From Phellopilus nigrolimitatus (lineage: Eukaryota; Basidiomycota; Agaricomycetes; Hymenochaetales; Hymenochaetaceae): a DNA stretch of 49,036 nt. Below, piece by piece: positions 32,035-43,183 of this stretch. The notes under the pieces were generated by a model, which did not search any database, was not told the origin of the DNA, and worked only from the letters and a program-made list of their open reading frames with translations. Numbering within the stretch: the first letter of the stretch is position 1; each line of letters opens with the position of its first letter. Where the stretch lies: NCBI GenBank assembly GCA_021029095.1, contig JAJOHG010000189.1:1-49036 (forward strand), read 5' to 3'. The position numbers and the translations under genes were made by a program.

Positions 32035-33610
32035 ATGTCTTCTGCTGTGAAATCTACAGTCGTCATTGGCTGCGGTATTATAGGTTTGACTACTGCAATC
32101 CGGCTCCTTGAGTCTGGCGAACACCCTCAAGTGCACGTCCTCGCCGACCACCTCCCCCTCGACCCCCTCGACCCATCCTATGCATCCACGGCAGCTGGCG
32201 CACATCATCTCTCTTTCGCAGCCAATCAGGATCTCAAACAGCGTCGTCTCGATGCACGAACTTTCCAAGTCATGTGGGATGAACTTGAGGCCGAAGAGAT
32301 TACCGGCGCTGAGCCGACCGGTCTTATGAAACTGACCCAGACAGAATACTATGACGGAGAAGAGAAACACCTCGACATACTCGCCGGCCTACCTGACGTG
32401 CGCGATACGCTTTTACATTTCTCTCTGGCACAGAACAGCTTACACGATTTATTTTATATTACACACGGATGTAGAAAGTCGTGGTGATCGACATGGACAT
32501 CCAAAAAAGGAAAAATGCCACCAGACCTGTTTTGCCTTACATTTTCTTCGAGGCAGCCCGGAGAAGAATGTATACTGCCAACGGGACACTTTTTTGTGTG
32601 AATCAGGTCGCGTTCCAGGCATTGAAGGTAGTATGTGGAGGGCTTCAGCGGTTAGCTACGGTGATGCGAATCTACTTCCTGATTTGGAAGTAAATGTCGA
32701 TCACCACGATTTTCTACATCCGTGTGTAGTTTGTGATCCACCCGACCTCTTCGCTCCCCCCATTCGCCACTCATTCTATCTCTTTCACTTCTCTTACAAT
32801 AGCGACCTCGCACTACCTCCGCCGCTTACTCGCCCGCTTCCACGCGCTCGGCGGTAAAATTCACCGTGTGCACCTTGTCTCCATCCGCGACGCCCTCTCA
32901 TACGTCTCCGGTGCCTCGCCGAATTCCGTGAAAGCCGTGGTCGTCTGCGCTGGAATCGGCGCCCTGGATCTTCATGGCGTCGAGGACAAAGATATCTACC
33001 CAACGCGCGGCCAAGTCCTTCTTCTTCGTGCACCGTGGTGTAGGTCTGGTTGGACGTACCAGGCCGGCAGTTTGAGCGGCGGGGAGGGTGGAGCCCGCAC
33101 ATACATAATCCCCCGATACAACGGACAAGTCATCATTGGCGGTACTAGGGACATCGACGACTGGTCAGCGCCAGATCTCCCGTTTTACAGCATTTCTCTT
33201 TTGTTAAATTATTTTATTATTTTATAAGGCATCGCGAACCGCGGGTGGAGACGACGTTCGACATCCTTAAACGTGCGCTTCAAATCTGCCCCCAACTCGC
33301 TCCACTGGCTGCCCGCCTCTCCGGCCGCATACCAGAGCCGTCTGACCTGCTATCGCTTGTCGAGGCCGAAATCGTTGGCTTCCGTCCCTCGCGCAGACCC
33401 AAATACGCTACAGATTCAGGCCTTCGCCTGGAGAAGGGTGAGCCCCTTTCCACGGATTACGGCGAAACCGACGTGGTTTACAACTACGGGCACGGTGGTT
33501 TTGGCTGGCAGAGCTGTTGGGGATGCGCAGAGGAGGTTGTAGAACTCTTAGGTGGCCCGAAAGCGCCAGAGGTTGGTGCAGAGTTCAGGAAAGCAGCTGG
33601 TCTTGTATAG
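32035..33610 (+). CDS. D-amino acid oxidase (FAD)
   Basis: Three exons: 32035-32397, 32730-33163, 33229-33610; 392 residues. The N-terminus VVIGCGIIGLTTAIRLLE is the FAD-binding Rossmann motif, followed by STAAGAHHLSFA. Later come SFTSLTIATSHYLRRLLARF, DIYPTRGQVLLL, TYIIPRYNGQVIIGGT, FRPSRRP (expected substrate-binding Arg) and the signature YNYGHGGFGWQSCWGCA. The enzyme oxidises D-amino acids to 2-oxo acids, releasing NH3 and H2O2, so it would complete the local hydantoin route. The C-terminus AAGLV is not a canonical PTS1. The first intron is 332 nt, about five times the local norm, because of an inserted element. Divergent from the carbamoylase gene. Confidence 0.93.
32460..32728. mobile_element. 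MITE-like element with 33-bp terminal inverted repeats and TA duplication, in a D-amino acid oxidase intron
   Basis: The element body 32462-32726 (265 bp) begins CACACGGATGTAGAAAG and ends with the inverse; the arms match at 32 of 33 positions, then continue imperfectly for about 16 bp. Each end is flanked by TA (32460-32461 and 32727-32728), the target duplication of Tc1/mariner-type elements. It has no transposase; a 70-codon frame inside is not recognisable. It lies entirely within intron 1 and its right TA forms part of the acceptor TAG. No second copy was seen in the window. Confidence 0.75.
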
Positions 33611-34432
33611 TCGGACCATTCCTACTTTAACTCTTGTATATTTTCTAAAAGGCCGTTGCATTGTTATATCAATGAACATCCTTTTCTGTTTTGGAAAAAA
33701 GACAATTTCGCATAGCATGTCGCAACTACAGGACAGTTTACTATGTACATATGTGATTTCGGGTGATGCACAGGAATACCCCCTAAAAAAACTAAACTAA
33801 ATTACAGCTGTTTGTAAACATAAATGCAGTTCGTGTTTTTCGGATTACAACGAACTGAGTCCACATTGTAGTTCGGACTCGATGAGATTTCGACGCGCTT
33901 CGGAGGGTGTCAATCCTGAATAAGTCGGCAGGACCGCCTTTTCCCTTGGAACACTGCTTCAAATCCCTCATGACAAAAAAATTCACTCAATATAAATGCA
34001 TCTAAAACTCGGAGGGTTAGTAGTTACAAACATTATAATAAATGACAATATGCCGCACAAATGCATGTGTAACTCAGGACATCGGGCGAAAAATTGATAA
34101 TTACCTTGATTTTGCAGGCGCACATTTCTCTCCCGCCTCTGTTCATAACGTATGCTTAAATCCAGGCACCTTCGGATGCGTTTAGGCGGCGCTGTGTCGG
34201 ACAACAACGCAGATGCTGAATCGCCGCATCCGACGCGCGTCGAATTCTTTATATAAGTCTGATTTACAATGTGAACTCATTTCACTTCGATCTCATTATT
34301 CTTGCAAACGGCAGTAGATCTGAATATGATTATTTCAAACCAACAGTGCTCTAAGTACATAGAAGTCGCCAGCGACCTCGTCAAGTGCTGCCTCGTACAA
34401 TGTTTGCAACTTGTCAGTCCTTCCACCACTGT
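33611..34432. other. Convergent intergenic region, possible degraded coding
   Basis: 822 bp between the stop codons of the oxidase and Argonaute genes. The minus strand has a TATATAAAG near 34249-34257 and two protein-like frames (33983-34207, 33792-33986), but no ATG in the right frame and no convincing join. They were not called. Confidence 0.4.
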
Positions 34433-37400
34433 TCACATGAAATACATGTTTGTCGCTTGGTTGGCGTGCACTCTCGAAAAGCCCTTCCTCCATGCCTCCA
34501 TGTCGATTTGGCCGCCATCCGAAGACAGGTCATCTGCGAAATTCAGCGAAGGGTCGAAGTGATAATCTGCTCTTGCACACGCAATCTGGAAGCTTGCGGT
34601 TAGTAGATGTGATATCAAGTTGAGCTGATTTTGGTCTCACATCAGCATCTATGAATTCAAGCTATTAATGTATTATAAGACAGAGAGGGAGTGACATAAT
34701 CTCACAATAGCAAGGAGCGGGGATCGAGACTGATCGGGTCGCTCGCGCATATGTATGGCAAAGTGTAAAGGAAAATCCTTGTAGCCTAAAGAATGTTTAG
34801 ACAAAAAGTTTAAGCGACCTCTCCCACTCTCTGCGTAACGTACCGGTCTGCATCGAATTCATTCTCATCTTTCACTACAATATAGTGACTTGGCCGAGAA
34901 GCTGGAAGAATATCATAATTCCGTCACAAGTCCAGAAAATGACTGAGGTTGAGTACATACTGCCAAGCAAACCTGCATGGGATTGCAGGTAAAAATCGAA
35001 TAATCCAGGCGCCGTAATATGCTCGTCGACCACAAGACCTGCACGATATTATTAGTAATCCGAGCGACGGAACAATAATATCAAAGGTAATACCTGCGGG
35101 CGCGTTTCCACTCCGGTCTCCTTCCATCGGCCGCTTCGGCATGAAGCGTATGTGATGTCGTTTCCCTACCACTATGAATGTGAGTTTGGCTCGGACGCCG
35201 GTTTCCTTCAACAATTCTTGTAAAGCATCTAAATTCAAGTGCGGAGGATCGTCAGGGTCGTAAGATGCAAATAACAGCCGAAAAAATCGGCATACTGTCG
35301 ATCTGCTTGATCTCTTGTTCAACCACTTGTTGGATCTCTCCTTCGGAGACACCGTCTCTGTAGAAAACAAGTCGTTCCGGCCAAAGCGGAACGAGACCAG
35401 GCCTGGAACGTCTCGCCACGAATGAACGGTATTTGTTAAACATCTCCAGAGCGTACTTTATAATATAATTAGTGTCATGAACAAGAACACAATTGTTTCA
35501 GACTACCCACGGTGACCATAGCCTGAAGGTCCTCGATGATCTCGAGCCTTGGCTCTTGAACAGAGCACCTACAGACGTACTTAGCGGCACTTTCGTCCAC
35601 CGAAGACACCAGTGCAGCCACTGATGGACGTAGCACGCCAGGACTAGGATGTGTAACATCGGCGCCTGAGTTAGATAGTTGTCAGCCGAACGTCCTAGAT
35701 TGACTCGTGCTAGCTTACCCATAACCATAGTTTTCCCGTTCTTGAACCAATCGAAGGATGTTCCCGAAGGCACGGCATTAGTACCTCCAAGTTTGGCGTT
35801 GATCCTGAGCATGAAAGGATAAAACAGTTATCACTCAGCTGAGAGATGATTGCTTACTTCAAAATCAAATTGTTACAATACTGGTTGTTGGCTGTTCTCA
35901 TCTTGTCTGCACGCTGCAAACTGCATTAGCCAAGTTCCAGTTTTTCTGGGCGCTTCTATGCTTACCACGCATTGAGTGACGATACCATAGTGAATGTCAC
36001 CATACTGCTTCACATCTTTCCGGATTTGCGCTGCGTTTTGCGGGAGCACGACTATAAGAATAGTCGGTGGATTCTTGGTGCGGTTTACGAATTCCGTGCA
36101 GAGTTTATGCATTTCCTAGGAGATACAGTAAATAACAGGATCACAGTCAGTCTTCTAAAAATAAAATGTGTACCCTATGAGCTTCAGTGGGATTGGCCCG
36201 TATAATAGGGATTGGTGGCTTTGCAACTGCTGAACAAAATATCAGCAACGTATAGAAACAATAAGTACGGAAACAATACTTATTCCTGCAACACAATCAG
36301 CATGTATTGTGTACGAACATACTATGCAGCTCACCGACTGCGACCATGGCATTCATAAGACCTATGATGAAATTTTGGATCTCATTCTCTTGAACACCAG
36401 GGTCGAGGCTTATGGCGCCCCATGTCTTGATGGGCATTGGGTCTTTCAGTAGTCTGTTGACCATATTCCAGGAGCCCGCCTTCGGCTATCAAAACAGACG
36501 AAACAAAAATGAGATTTTTGGACCTGTATCATCCAAGCACAGACCTTAAGCAGATCGGCCTGGCCTCCGTATCCCATGGAAGGGGGTTCGAGTACACGAC
36601 CTTGAATGTTCATGGCTTGACTGGAGATCGACATACCAGCCTGTACGATGTACGGCGAATTGCCGAGTTGAAGTCGCTGAAAGTGGTTTCGTTTAAAAGC
36701 ATACCCCTGCATGTTGAAGACGTACCGTCATGCCGTCTTGAATGGCAGAAAAACGTTCGTTGGGTCTTTTTTTAGAGAACGTTAGCATTTTCGCCATTAA
36801 CTCCGGAGAAGTCTTCTTTTTAAACAGCTGGCCCTCTTTTATCACGCAGAGCTCGAAGGGGATTATCTCCTCCCTGGTGGTGATTATACCTGGCATCCTT
36901 GGGTTACGAAGGCTTATCTGATGATGTTTGAGAAAGTACTCCTGAATGGTATTATAAGTGAATGACCATCAGGCAGAGACGCTTGTGATTACCGAAACTG
37001 TGGTCGGGTCTCCATTTTTAAGAGTGAAGGTATACCCTCCCGCATTCGAGACTATGGACCTGATTGTTCTGAGACGCCCCGAGTGAGCCTGCTTGACTTT
37101 CAGGCCCTTCAGTACACTCTTGACCCGGGTCCACTGAGGATGCCCTTCATCCAGCCCACTCAGTTGCCTTTCGTCTTTGAGATGGAAGAATGATAGCAGA
37201 AAATCAGGCAGGGGACCTCTTTGGTACCTGCGACGAACGTTAGTCGCTTAACTTTAAGAAACGAGACTTTGCTTTCTTACATAACCCCAGTGGCCATGTC
37301 CACGTTGACAATCAGTCTTTTTAAGGACGGCCTTATACTCCTATGGCAATCAAATAGCATCAGCGTATATCCTCAGCAAGACGATATTGAAACGAACTGA

Positions 37401-38249
37401 AAGAAACCGCGCCAAATCTCAAAACCTCCAAAGTTGTCCCGACCCTCCTCGATATAGAACTTTTGCTTTGTGTGGACAGGGAATAAACTGTACGCAGGGG
37501 GAAAAGCGTCAGTTTGAGTTCTAATTCAAAAAAATTACGCACAGCGCAGCGGCTTGTTGGATGAGAACGTTAAGGACCTGCAATGGTGTTGTTGTCATTG
37601 GCATTCCGCCCGCATTACCACTCAGAACGACGCTCAGATCACTACAACATAAGGGTTAGTTGGGACTTCCTATGACAATACCTGAGGCTCCTGAGCCGAA
37701 CTTGCCCGGGTCTGACTTCGCCCACTTTCTTCAGAGTGACTTGAAAAACACCCCTCGGGTTGGGGCCGGTAGGAGGGCGGTCGCTCATGTTTACAATGAA
37801 CTTTCCACTTACAATAAGTATTTACTGTTGTGGTGTATCGGACCTTGCCAAACTCACGGTCATGGCTCCTTCATTGAACAGTGGTTCAGTCAGGGCGAAG
37901 AGGTTTTTCGCGCCGTCGAAAGCGGCTGGTCGCTGAAATACTTGAGGCGCAGAATGAAGTTGTAGTCTCTGCATGATTTCATTTGCACGACGCGGATTTT
38001 TTATTTCGGGATGTATGACTGAAAGTGCGGGATGACTATAGTACTCAATCGACATATTCTGTGGGGAGGAGTACAAACCAACTGCACACGGTGGATTTAG
38101 AATATTACGGCCTACAAAAATGCGTACTCACCATCATAATGGTAAAAAGTAGCAGTAGGAAAGGATTTGACTTCGTAAGTATTGCTTATGATATCGATAT
38201 GCTTCCCGGCTCTCCCCATACCAGGGCGACGTGCAATTTCGAAGGCCAT
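34433..38249 (-). CDS. Argonaute
   Basis: 22 exons (minus): 38249-38132, 38018-37858, 37800-37682, 37641-37543, 37487-37398, 37340-37281, 37227-36993, 36941-36726, 36676-36545, 36485-36335, 36229-36174, 36115-35966, 35913-35858, 35804-35719, 35665-35511, 35455-35296, 35228-35094, 35038-34973, 34901-34844, 34785-34706, 34648-34641, 34585-34433; 847 residues. N domain: RRPGMGRAGKHIDIISN, FYHYDV. Linker/PAZ: FDGAKNLFAL, FGGFEIWRGFFQ, RLIVNVDMATGVMYQ. MID: ILIVVLPQNAAQIRKDVKQY, IVTQCV. PIWI: GADVTHPSPGVLRPSVAAL (Asp 579), LVFYRDGVSEGE (Asp 662), FIVVGKRHHIRF, DRSGNAPAG, CHTYARATRSVSIPAPCYY, AD (Asp 797), ending MYFM. The slicer Asp residues are kept, so cleavage activity is likely. Argonaute binds small RNAs to silence transposons and viruses. 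The ATG at 38249 gives almost no N-terminal extension. Confidence 0.93.
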
Positions 38250-38600
38250 TCGAGCAGGAACAGCTTGGAGAGTCAGAGTTTCGCGCTTCCAGGAGGTGTC
38301 GATGTGGTCGCGGTGGTCGTCAAATGAGTGTGAGCAAGGAGCGATGTGGGTGAGAAGGGCTTTATAAAGCACCAGACACGAGGAATGGCGTTGGATGGCT
38401 TTAGTTGGGCTGCGCGTGCGCGGTCCAGAGGCGGTTTTATTAACGCGTGCCACGACGCGTCACTTTATTTAGAAATAATGGTCACGGTCACACAATAGCC
38501 ACGCGTTCATCACCGACCGATTGGACCCCTCTCGACGCCGTACACCACCGCCTCGCTCTTTCGTCAACACCATCTCCAAGCTCACTCTCTTCTCCCAATC
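38250..38600. promoter_or_regulatory. Divergent region between Argonaute and Ypt1
   Basis: 351 bp between divergent starts. TTTATAAA at 38361-38368 may be the TATA box of the Argonaute gene. The upstream open frame in the Argonaute reading frame begins with GTG and shows no family likeness. Confidence 0.45.
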
Positions 38601-39686
38601 ATGCACGCCAGCGAATACGACTATCTCTTTAAGCTGCTTCTCATTGGCGACTCGGGCGTCGGGAAGGTTGGTTCTTTCTTTCCGCAGTTGCTGTCGCACC
38701 ATGATACAGCCCGGCTCACTCTCTTTCACATTACAAGTCCTGCCTTTTACTGCGGTTCGCAGACGACACATACACGGAGAGCTACATTAGCACTATCGGC
38801 GTTGACTTCAAGATTCGCACAATCGAACTCGACGGGAAGACTGTGAAACTTCAGATCGTGAGTATCCCGCCTTCCATATCCTTGAGTCCAACACGACCAC
38901 CCTTTGCCGAATACTTGTGCTCGATGGCGTTATTCTTGAGCTGGCACATATCCCGAACTTGCATGCGAATCATTCATTCCATTTTATATGTCTTCACCTT
39001 ATGAGCACTTACTGACGCTTTGTTGCAGTGGGACACAGCAGGTGGACACAGTTCTTATTAGTCTTCTCGAATCTCTGTTCTAACCACAGCTTTCAGGCCA
39101 AGAACGCTTCCGCACTATCACCTCATCTTACTACCGTGGTGCTCATGGTATCATTGTCGTGTACGATGTAACCGACAATGGTGCGTTTGCACTCTGTTCT
39201 TTATCAATCATGAATAGCAGCGTGACCTATGTCATCTTTAGATACCTACCAGAACGTGAAGCAGTGGCTTCAGGAGATCGATCGTTATGCTTCAGAGGGG
39301 GTAAACAAGCTTCTTGTCGGCAACAAGTCTGATCTTGCTAGCAAGAAGGTCGTGGAGTACAGTCTTGCAAATGTGAGGATATTATCCATGATAGGGTCGT
39401 CTCCATACTCAAACATTTTACTTCACAGGAATTCGCAAAGACGCTTGGAATTCCGTTCCTTGAAACCTCGGCCAAGACTGCTGTTAACGTCGAACAGGCT
39501 TTCTTGACAATGGCGAGGGAGATTAAGGAGCGGTCAGTTGTCATTTACCAGTTTCGCTATTTGCGTGCTTACACTGTGACTAGTATGGGATCGACACCTG
39601 TAACTGCTACTGGAAAGCCCTCGGAGATCAAGTTTGGGAAGGGGGAGTCTCTGCAACCGGAGACTGGTAGTGGTTGCTGCTCTTGA
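38601..39686 (+). CDS. YPT1: Rab1-type small GTPase Ypt1
   Basis: Seven exons: 38601-38666, 38738-38857, 39029-39041, 39097-39180, 39242-39372, 39429-39532, 39584-39686; 206 residues. G motifs: GDSGVGKS (P-loop), effector loop [37 protein letters not shown] and ETSAK; the C-terminus GSGCCS carries the cysteines for geranylgeranylation. Rab1/Ypt1 controls ER-to-Golgi transport and autophagy. The third exon is only 13 nt and encodes WDTA. Confidence 0.96.
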
Positions 39687-40208
39687 TTGGGGATTGCAGC
39701 CGTGGTCATCGCAGCAGCTAGGAAGATAATGTGCTGCTTCTGGCAAGCCTCTGGACGGACTTCATTGTTTTTCACCGTGTCATATGCATGTTTTCCCTCC
39801 TTCCTTCGAAGCCGTTCGACATCCTCTGCCTGCATAGGTGTACATTCTGTTTTCGTTACTTACATTCACGTCGATTTCTTCTCTCTTAGTACCTTTATTA
39901 TGGATTGATCATTCTGGTTTTCTGGCCTCAAATCAATGACCTGATCTGTTTGTCTAGACTAACTCCTATAATCTGCCTCCTAAGAAGATGTGAGCCAGAG
40001 TGCCGGCAACCCTGACTATTCTAATCCCGGATCTGCGTCGCTGCTTGGTGTCAGCCTCTTTTTGTTCCCGATCGGTCAGCCTCAACACCACCGCCAATAG
40101 CTTTCTAGCGGCGTCTCTTCGCCCGGCACTTCTAAAAAAGTGTAAACCGTGGCACACTCCCTATTTGAGTCTCATCTCCGGTCAGACTTCACTACCAGGC
40201 GATCTGCG
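39687..40208. other. Region between Ypt1 and the protease; 5' end of the protease unresolved
   Basis: 522 bp holding the Ypt1 3' end and what should be the first exon(s) of the aspartic protease. The ATGs here run quickly into stops (39900, 39934, 39988) or give no signal peptide (39729, 39789). No clear start was found. Confidence 0.4.
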
Positions 40209-42023
40209 ATGGGATTTACTTTGCCTCTCTCGCGGGTTCCTAAGCAGCCATTAGTACCTCTTACAGCTACAGACGAAAGGGACTTTTCGAGTGATGCTAG
40301 TTATGTCCAACTCCAGAGTGCTAATGAATAGTGAGTGGATTACTTATCGACTCGTGTCTTAGGCTTGTCCTCAAGTAAACTAAATGGGGTTTGCAGTGCG
40401 TATCTAATTCCCTTAAGGTATTTGCGCTCTGAGCATGCATCAAACAATTCGATGTTAAAGTCTCCTTCAGCATCGGGAACCAAACGTTTGACGCTATTTT
40501 CGATACAGGGTCTTCCGATCTAGTGAACCTCAAGCTTTCCTTGCCATTCCAACGTGCTGACCCCTATCGTTTTTAGTGGATCGTTTCTTCTGCCTGTACA
40601 GGCGAAGACTGTCTGAGCATCAATAAATACGTTCCGACTTCTGGGCTTTCACTCGCCAATGCTTCTTTTAATCTCACCTATCTGACTGGAGCGGTTTCTG
40701 GCGCCATTGGCTATGAAACCGTAACTTTCGGCCCGTACATGGTGGTTTCCCAAGTGTTTGGTTAGTCTATGAATACCGGCCTGGAGTTCTGTGCATGCTG
40801 CTAAGCATCTGCCGACTAGCTCTCGCGAATGTCGTTTCAAACATAGGTCTATCCAGCACAGGTGTCAGCGGTGAGTCTTTTTATCCACGGCAGTATTACT
40901 TGCTTGACATCCCTTCACACATCAAGGTGTGCTTGGACTCGCATTCCCAGTCGAGGCTTCTATTCCCATCACGATAGGGCGGACGCTTCTAGATAACCTC
41001 TTCTCCAGCCTTGAGTCTGCCAGCCGCTTCTATTCTTACGCCTTGAGTGCCGATAGCTTTGCAAGTTCTTTCTCAGTCGGTCAAATCGATCCTGTCTACG
41101 CCGACAGACTGTCTGAAATTTCTTTTTCGCCGGTATATGCTTCTGAAGGTGCAAAATACGACTACTGGAAACTTCCTCTGCTCTCGCTTTCTGTGAACTC
41201 TGTGCCTGTTCCCTTCGCGCTCTCTTCGTCTAAAATAGCTAGCTCCCCGTCGCCCATCGCCGTTCTCGACACAGGAACCACATTAATTCTCGGACCTACG
41301 CACGACGTCGACAACTTCTGGACTGTTGCTGGCGGTGCACAGAAGGGTGCTGATGGAAGCTGGAAAGTGCGCTGCGACCATGCAGTGACTGTTGGTCTTG
41401 TCCTGGGAAATGACACCACACGTAAAGAAACAATTCTGGACCCATCAGATGTCAGCTGGATGCCTGCAGGACGCTCAGCAGATGGTTGGTGCTTAGGAGG
41501 CATTCAAAGTAATGATGGTGTACGTGATCCTTCTATTGCATTGTCCTCTTGCGCTTCGAATTTCCGCAGCTCACTCAAACCTGAACTTCACAGGTTTTCT
41601 CTGGGGACTGGTTATTTGGGGACGTCTTCCTAAGGGTATGAGCTTTCCATCTAGGCCTGCATCATTGTTTGCTAACGGCTAGGTCTCACTCGCACACGAA
41701 AAAATAATAATGAATAGAACACACTCGTGGTGCACCATGCAGCGACAGACTCTTCCCCTCCTCTAATCGGCCTTCTGGGCACGATGAATGCAACACAGGC
41801 CCTGGAACGGTTTCGGACTTCTCGAGGAAATGACACAACGACACCCCCTCTCGTGCATGCCGAAGTATTCTTTAATAGTGCTTCTCTGCCCGGACCCGGT
41901 TTGATCTTTACAGCAGCTGCGACTTTTGCGTTCTTTGTCGGGGCATGTCTTGCTATCATCATCCGCATCCGTCGGGAGAGGAACAGAAAGTGGATCAAAA
42001 TTAGAGCAATACATAAACAATGA
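40209..42023 (+). CDS. Pepsin-like aspartic protease, C-terminally membrane-anchored; 5' end uncertain
   Basis: Exons: 40209-40330, 40397-40417, 40471-40522, 40577-40760, 40820-40870, 40927-41519, 41594-41635, 41718-42023; 456 residues from the first in-frame ATG found. The two catalytic aspartates are in IFDTGSSDLWIVSSAC and VLDTGTTLILGP, the A1 family pattern. Other landmarks are GLAFPVEASI, WCLGGIQSNDG and DWLFGDVFLR. After the protease fold comes a Ser/Thr-rich linker, one membrane segment (LIFTAAATFAFFVGACLAII) and a basic cytoplasmic tail (RIRRERNRKW), so it should be anchored in the secretory pathway or at the cell surface. Relatives start with a signal peptide before a GFTLPLSR-like segment; that part is missing here. 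Either an upstream exon was missed or the gene has lost its start. Confidence 0.8.
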
Positions 42024-42124
42024 TGATACAACATGAAGTCCAAGTTTTGTTTGTGTAAAATGCAAAATGCATGTGCTAGTCGATATAGACGCCCGTGACT
42101 TTGTACTACGGAAGCCATTTCCGT

Positions 42125-42736
42125 TCATTTCTGGTGGGGATTGCTATACGAAGGAGCGTATCCGGGAGCCTGCGGGGGCGACATTGGACCCGACTGCCAC
42201 CCTTGCTGTGCATGGTGCTGCCAGCCCGGTGCGAAGCCAGCACCAGGATGCATAGGCTCCCAGCTATATATACTATTGTTAGCGCATAGCACATACCGCA
42301 CAAATACCTTACTCACCCTTGCTGCAAAGGCACTTGCCAATGGCACATACCACAGTACCAAATTTGGTTCGATTTCATTGGGATGAGGGGAATCCAGCAC
42401 ACTTCGAACCATGTGCGTGATTTGGCTTGGAATATCGATGCTGGACAAAATGAAATTGGCACTATTAGGCTTCCCAATGAACGAACCTGGACGCACCATT
42501 GTTACATCTGGGGCAAATACGACGAGAAGTGTCCCCGTCGGGCTTTAACTTCGTCGGGCAGCCAACTAGGAGTAGAGTCAGTTCTTCCGAGTTGAACCGT
42601 TTGCTTTTCGATTTTCCCGCCCGAGAAGCCATTGGTGGAGTTTAACTCACATATGATGGGCAAGCAGACTGACGAGATTGTTCAGAACGTCGCCGTCTGT
42701 CATTCAGAAAAGCTGGAACTCACAGAAAAAGTCCAT
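42125..42736 (-). CDS. Small zinc-ribbon protein (zinc-ribbon 15-like), 120 residues
   Basis: Five exons (minus): 42736-42724, 42668-42651, 42565-42497, 42440-42317, 42263-42125. The first two exons are 13 and 18 nt. The protein starts MDFFFCLPIIFGCPTK, then has RRICPRCNN, FEVCWIPLIPMKSNQIWYCG, MCHWQVPL: two CxxC pairs flanking a hydrophobic strand, as in the small fungal zinc-ribbon proteins I recall. The C-terminus is Gly/Pro/Gln/His-rich (MHPGAGFAPGWQHHAQQGWQ). Function unknown. The agreement of the tiny exons with the family start (FFCLPIIFG) supports the model. Confidence 0.8.
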
Positions 42737-43183
42737 CGTTTGTGCTTCTAAGGATGATAATGGCTGAGAGACAAGTTGCAATCATGTGCGAGTGTCATGT
42801 AGCTGCGGGCCCAAGAGTGCATTTGGTTCGCTGCTTTTGCTGACACATCAATAATGCTTTCGACGTCATTTGATCTATTACTATTCTGGGTCATCAAACA
42901 TCCACTCGACCGTAACGTCAGACAGTGGTCAAAGCCCGACGTTTGAATATAGCGACTACTACTCAAGTAGTACTAAATGCGAAGAATTAGCCAAACACCC
43001 CCGTCATTCCCGATCATTGTTCATGAAGACGCCGGGTTTGTAAAAAATCCCCATGACTTGGATGTTCCATGCGGGTTTCGTCGCCGTCGGCCGGTTTATT
43101 ATAAATATATGACGGCTAAAGCTAGCTAAACACTCCGGTCCGTTTGCAATCTCCCCATCCCCCAGGCGCATTTTTCTGGCGCC
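42737..43183. promoter_or_regulatory. Divergent intergenic region
   Basis: 447 bp between the zinc-ribbon and MFS start codons. No coding frame. CCGTCGGCCGGTTTATTATAAATA near 43084-43107 contains a possible TATA (TTATAAATA) about 80 bp upstream of the MFS ATG. Confidence 0.45.

Noticed and set aside
32481..32693. 70-codon frame inside the MITE-like element
   Set aside because: No transposase motif; the element is too short to encode one.
33792..34207. Two minus-strand frames between oxidase and Argonaute
   Set aside because: They look somewhat protein-like, but no ATG in frame and no consistent splice joins them.
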